DNA of 64,000 bases from the NCBI RefSeq assembly GCF_021530565.1, contig NZ_JAKGBI010000004.1, positions 1-64,000 on the forward strand, written 5' to 3'. Below are positions 62,557 to 64,000 of the stretch, piece by piece (the first letter of the stretch is position 1; every line of letters starts with the position of its first letter). The position numbers and the translations under genes were made by a program. Under the pieces are notes generated by a model. It had not been told where the DNA came from and searched no databases. It saw nothing but the letters and a program-made list of their open reading frames with translations. This stretch comes from Pseudoalteromonas sp. SMS1. GTDB lineage: Bacteria > Pseudomonadota > Gammaproteobacteria > Enterobacterales > Alteromonadaceae.

Positions 62557-63120
62557 CTAACGCGACCAACTTGCTCTGTCAGTTAATACCGAGAAGTTGT
62601 CGTCGCTCACTTTTAATAAAAACTCTCGGCCTCCTTGACCATAGTAGCAGCCATGACCACGCACAAACTTACCCACTACGGTGTGTGCGCCATGTTTCCC
62701 CTTGCAAATAAATACGTCAAAGCCTTCATTGCCACCAACCACAGCATTGGTTCTAATGTTATTTGGTAGTGCGCCAGGCACGTAAGGGCCATGCAAACGG
62801 CTGTCCCAAACAAGGTTTCCAAACTTAGTAAGGAGTGACTTGTAGTTGTGGGTACCATACTCACGGCCGCGATAACTGATGTAACATTTCCCATTTACCG
62901 CTTTGCCAGGCAGATTTGAATGACGGCATACATACACTGGAGAGCTTGGATCATGCTGGCCAGCGTAAATACCTGAGCCATCATTTGCGGTCGCTTGGCT
63001 TTTAAGTTTCCATCCGGTGTCATATCGCCAAGTACTTGGATCTGAATAAGCCATGGCAGAACCACTCGTCATTACAGATACAGCTAAAAGGCATAAACTT
63101 GATAGTGTGCTTTTTCTCAT
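62557..63120 (-). CDS. Secreted DM9-repeat protein (DUF3421-like)
   Basis: 187 aa. Signal peptide to about residue 24 (AMA). Two DM9-type repeats follow: SGIYAGQHDPSSPVYVCRH, GKCYISYRGREYG, then NAVVGGNEGFDVFICKG, GCYYGQGGREFLLKV. DM9 domains in animals bind mannose, and bacterial ones are poorly characterised. It has a normal ATG and its own hairpin; function unknown. Confidence 0.8.
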   Translation of the reverse strand: MRKSTLSSLCLLAVSVMTSGSAMAYSDPSTWRYDTGWKLKSQATANDGSGIYAGQHDPSSPVYVCRHSNLPGKAVNGKCYISYRGREYGTHNYKSLLTKFGNLVWDSRLHGPYVPGALPNNIRTNAVVGGNEGFDVFICKGKHGAHTVVGKFVRGHGCYYGQGGREFLLKVSDDNFSVLTDRASWSR

Positions 63121-63425
63121 TTTTATACTCGTAAAATCATGTTGTTAAATCCGTTTCGCAGCCAGTAAAAATGTATATTTACCTGCTTAAGCTGCCGCGA
63201 GTATTGTTAAGAAAGCCAGGCAAAGTGAACAAGAAAAACAGAGTGAAACCGCGGTTAATTTAGGTGAAAGAAAAATAAGATATTGATTTTAATTAATATA
63301 ATTAAATAATTCGTGAAATCAAAATTGAGTTCTAAAATCGTACGCACAAGCTTGAACTAGGCCAGTATCAGAACAGGCGAGTTATTGCGGGCAGCAAAGC
63401 CCGCAATCAGCAGTCAAATGGGTAG
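63121..63425. other. Non-coding stretch
   Basis: 305 bases, AT-rich, containing the promoter of the DM9 gene and the 3' flank of the deaminase-like gene (a possible hairpin, GCGGGCAGCAAAGCCCGC, at 63388-63405). No gene seen. Confidence 0.4.
63388..63405 (-). terminator. Hairpin after the deaminase-like gene
   Basis: GCGGGC/GCCCGC stem with a short AGCAAA loop 20 bases beyond the stop. Confidence 0.5.
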
Positions 63426-64000
63426 CTAACTTTCATTAACCCAATTTAAATGGTTGCTTTTGAACACTTCCAACCCTTTGTTTCTTATTCGCTCTATCCA
63501 TTGAGCTGATGTCGTTGAACCAACACCATAGTGCTTAACCGCCACTTTTTGCAGCACGCGGTGTTCGTTTGCAATCGTGGTCGGCATTAAAGCAGAGTCA
63601 TCAGTGTTAATACAAACTTGTACTGCGCCTCTTCTTAAACCGAATTTGTTGTGTTCTTGCCCTGTTTGTAACCACGCAGGGTCTGGCGGATCCCAACGAA
63701 AAATCGGATGTTGGTTATACTGCTCAAAGCGACCCACGTAAATATTAGACGTGGGACAAGCTTCAATAATAATGTCTTGCGCTGAGTAGCTTTCCATTTG
63801 CAAATCTTGGATTGCTTCATACAGCTCTAACTCAGCTGCTGAAACCGAGTCGTAAAAACGTCCATTTTCAATTCGTAGCGGCATTTCACCAAGCTGTGGC
63901 AAGCAATCAACAATCACTGGCCGCTTGCTTATTTCACTAAACCCATCATGTACTGTCCCAGCAAACAGATATTGTCGCCAAAGATCCATCACACGTGTTG
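63426..64000 (-). CDS. Adenosine-deaminase-like protein, C-terminal part (runs off the window)
   Basis: At least 191 codons; the frame is open to the window edge, so the true start lies outside. Two metal-dependent deaminase motifs are visible: IIIEACPTSNIYVGRF (the S-N region near the substrate) and VCINTDDSALMPTT (with the catalytic Asp pair). They fit an adenosine deaminase/ADGF-like fold. Large deaminases of this kind include RdrB of the RADAR defence system, whose loci sometimes carry SLATT proteins like the one 2.8 kb away. Without the N-terminus this cannot be decided. Confidence 0.75.
   Translation of the reverse strand, partial: TRVMDLWRQYLFAGTVHDGFSEISKRPVIVDCLPQLGEMPLRIENGRFYDSVSAAELELYEAIQDLQMESYSAQDIIIEACPTSNIYVGRFEQYNQHPIFRWDPPDPAWLQTGQEHNKFGLRRGAVQVCINTDDSALMPTTIANEHRVLQKVAVKHYGVGSTTSAQWIERIRNKGLEVFKSNHLNWVNES

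Overview
The window looks like chromosomal DNA of a marine gammaproteobacterium of the Alteromonadales, most likely Pseudoalteromonas. The grounds are moderate-to-low GC, several large TonB-dependent receptors, an OsmC-YcaO fusion protein, an electron-transfer flavoprotein set with LiuR-like operators, and a tmRNA whose tag reads ANDDNYALAA. The genus is an inference from gene content; no database was searched.

Layout. 1-6.4 kb: a XerC/D-type tyrosine recombinase, a DUF3703-like protein, a secreted metallophosphoesterase next to a TonB-dependent receptor, and a GFA-family protein. 6.8-10.9 kb: etfA-etfB divergent from ETF-ubiquinone oxidoreductase, with two palindromic candidate operators between them, then a hotdog thioesterase. 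11-23 kb: small housekeeping and accessory genes (RidA proteins, CheY-like regulator, azoreductase/LysR pair, class V aminotransferase, a secreted chitin-binding protein, AraC and ArsR regulators, two dimeric alpha-beta barrel proteins). 23-35 kb: a giant secreted BNR-repeat protein, a Vat-like acetyltransferase cluster headed by a kptA gene broken by an in-frame amber codon, an S66 peptidase, OsmC-YcaO, and a methyltransferase. 35-44 kb: an AraC regulator, an RND pump operon (six-TM ABC-like protein, membrane-fusion protein, RND permease), a TonB-domain protein, an unannotated Cys-rich double-glycine peptide and a trypsin-like protease. 44.7-49 kb: a second TonB receptor, a second GFA protein and an ADP-ribosylglycohydrolase.

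49.66-50.02 kb is ssrA (tmRNA). Its 3' end is repeated in decayed form at 59.83-59.87 kb, so the roughly 9.8 kb between is a genomic island in ssrA. No integrase is left in it. The island carries a PutAbiC-like membrane protein, SOS-controlled umuDC, several small unknown proteins and, at its far end, a tight four-gene operon: AAA-type ATPase, MvdD-like ATP-grasp ligase, polytopic membrane protein, and a 129-residue peptide with five exact copies of T-x2-T-x3-E-D-x-D-[DE]. I read this as a multi-core graspetide (omega-ester RiPP) locus with unfamiliar partner proteins. It is the strongest candidate for an undescribed system here.

Beyond the island are a SLATT-like membrane protein translationally coupled to a 57-residue acidic peptide, a YtpQ/DUF1444-like secreted protein, a GNAT enzyme, a DM9-repeat secreted protein, and the C-terminal end of an adenosine-deaminase-like protein that runs off the window. 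The second notable find is the 57-residue peptide at 42805-42978: a double-glycine leader followed by a six-cysteine core with the C-C-CC-C-C spacing of inhibitor cystine knots.
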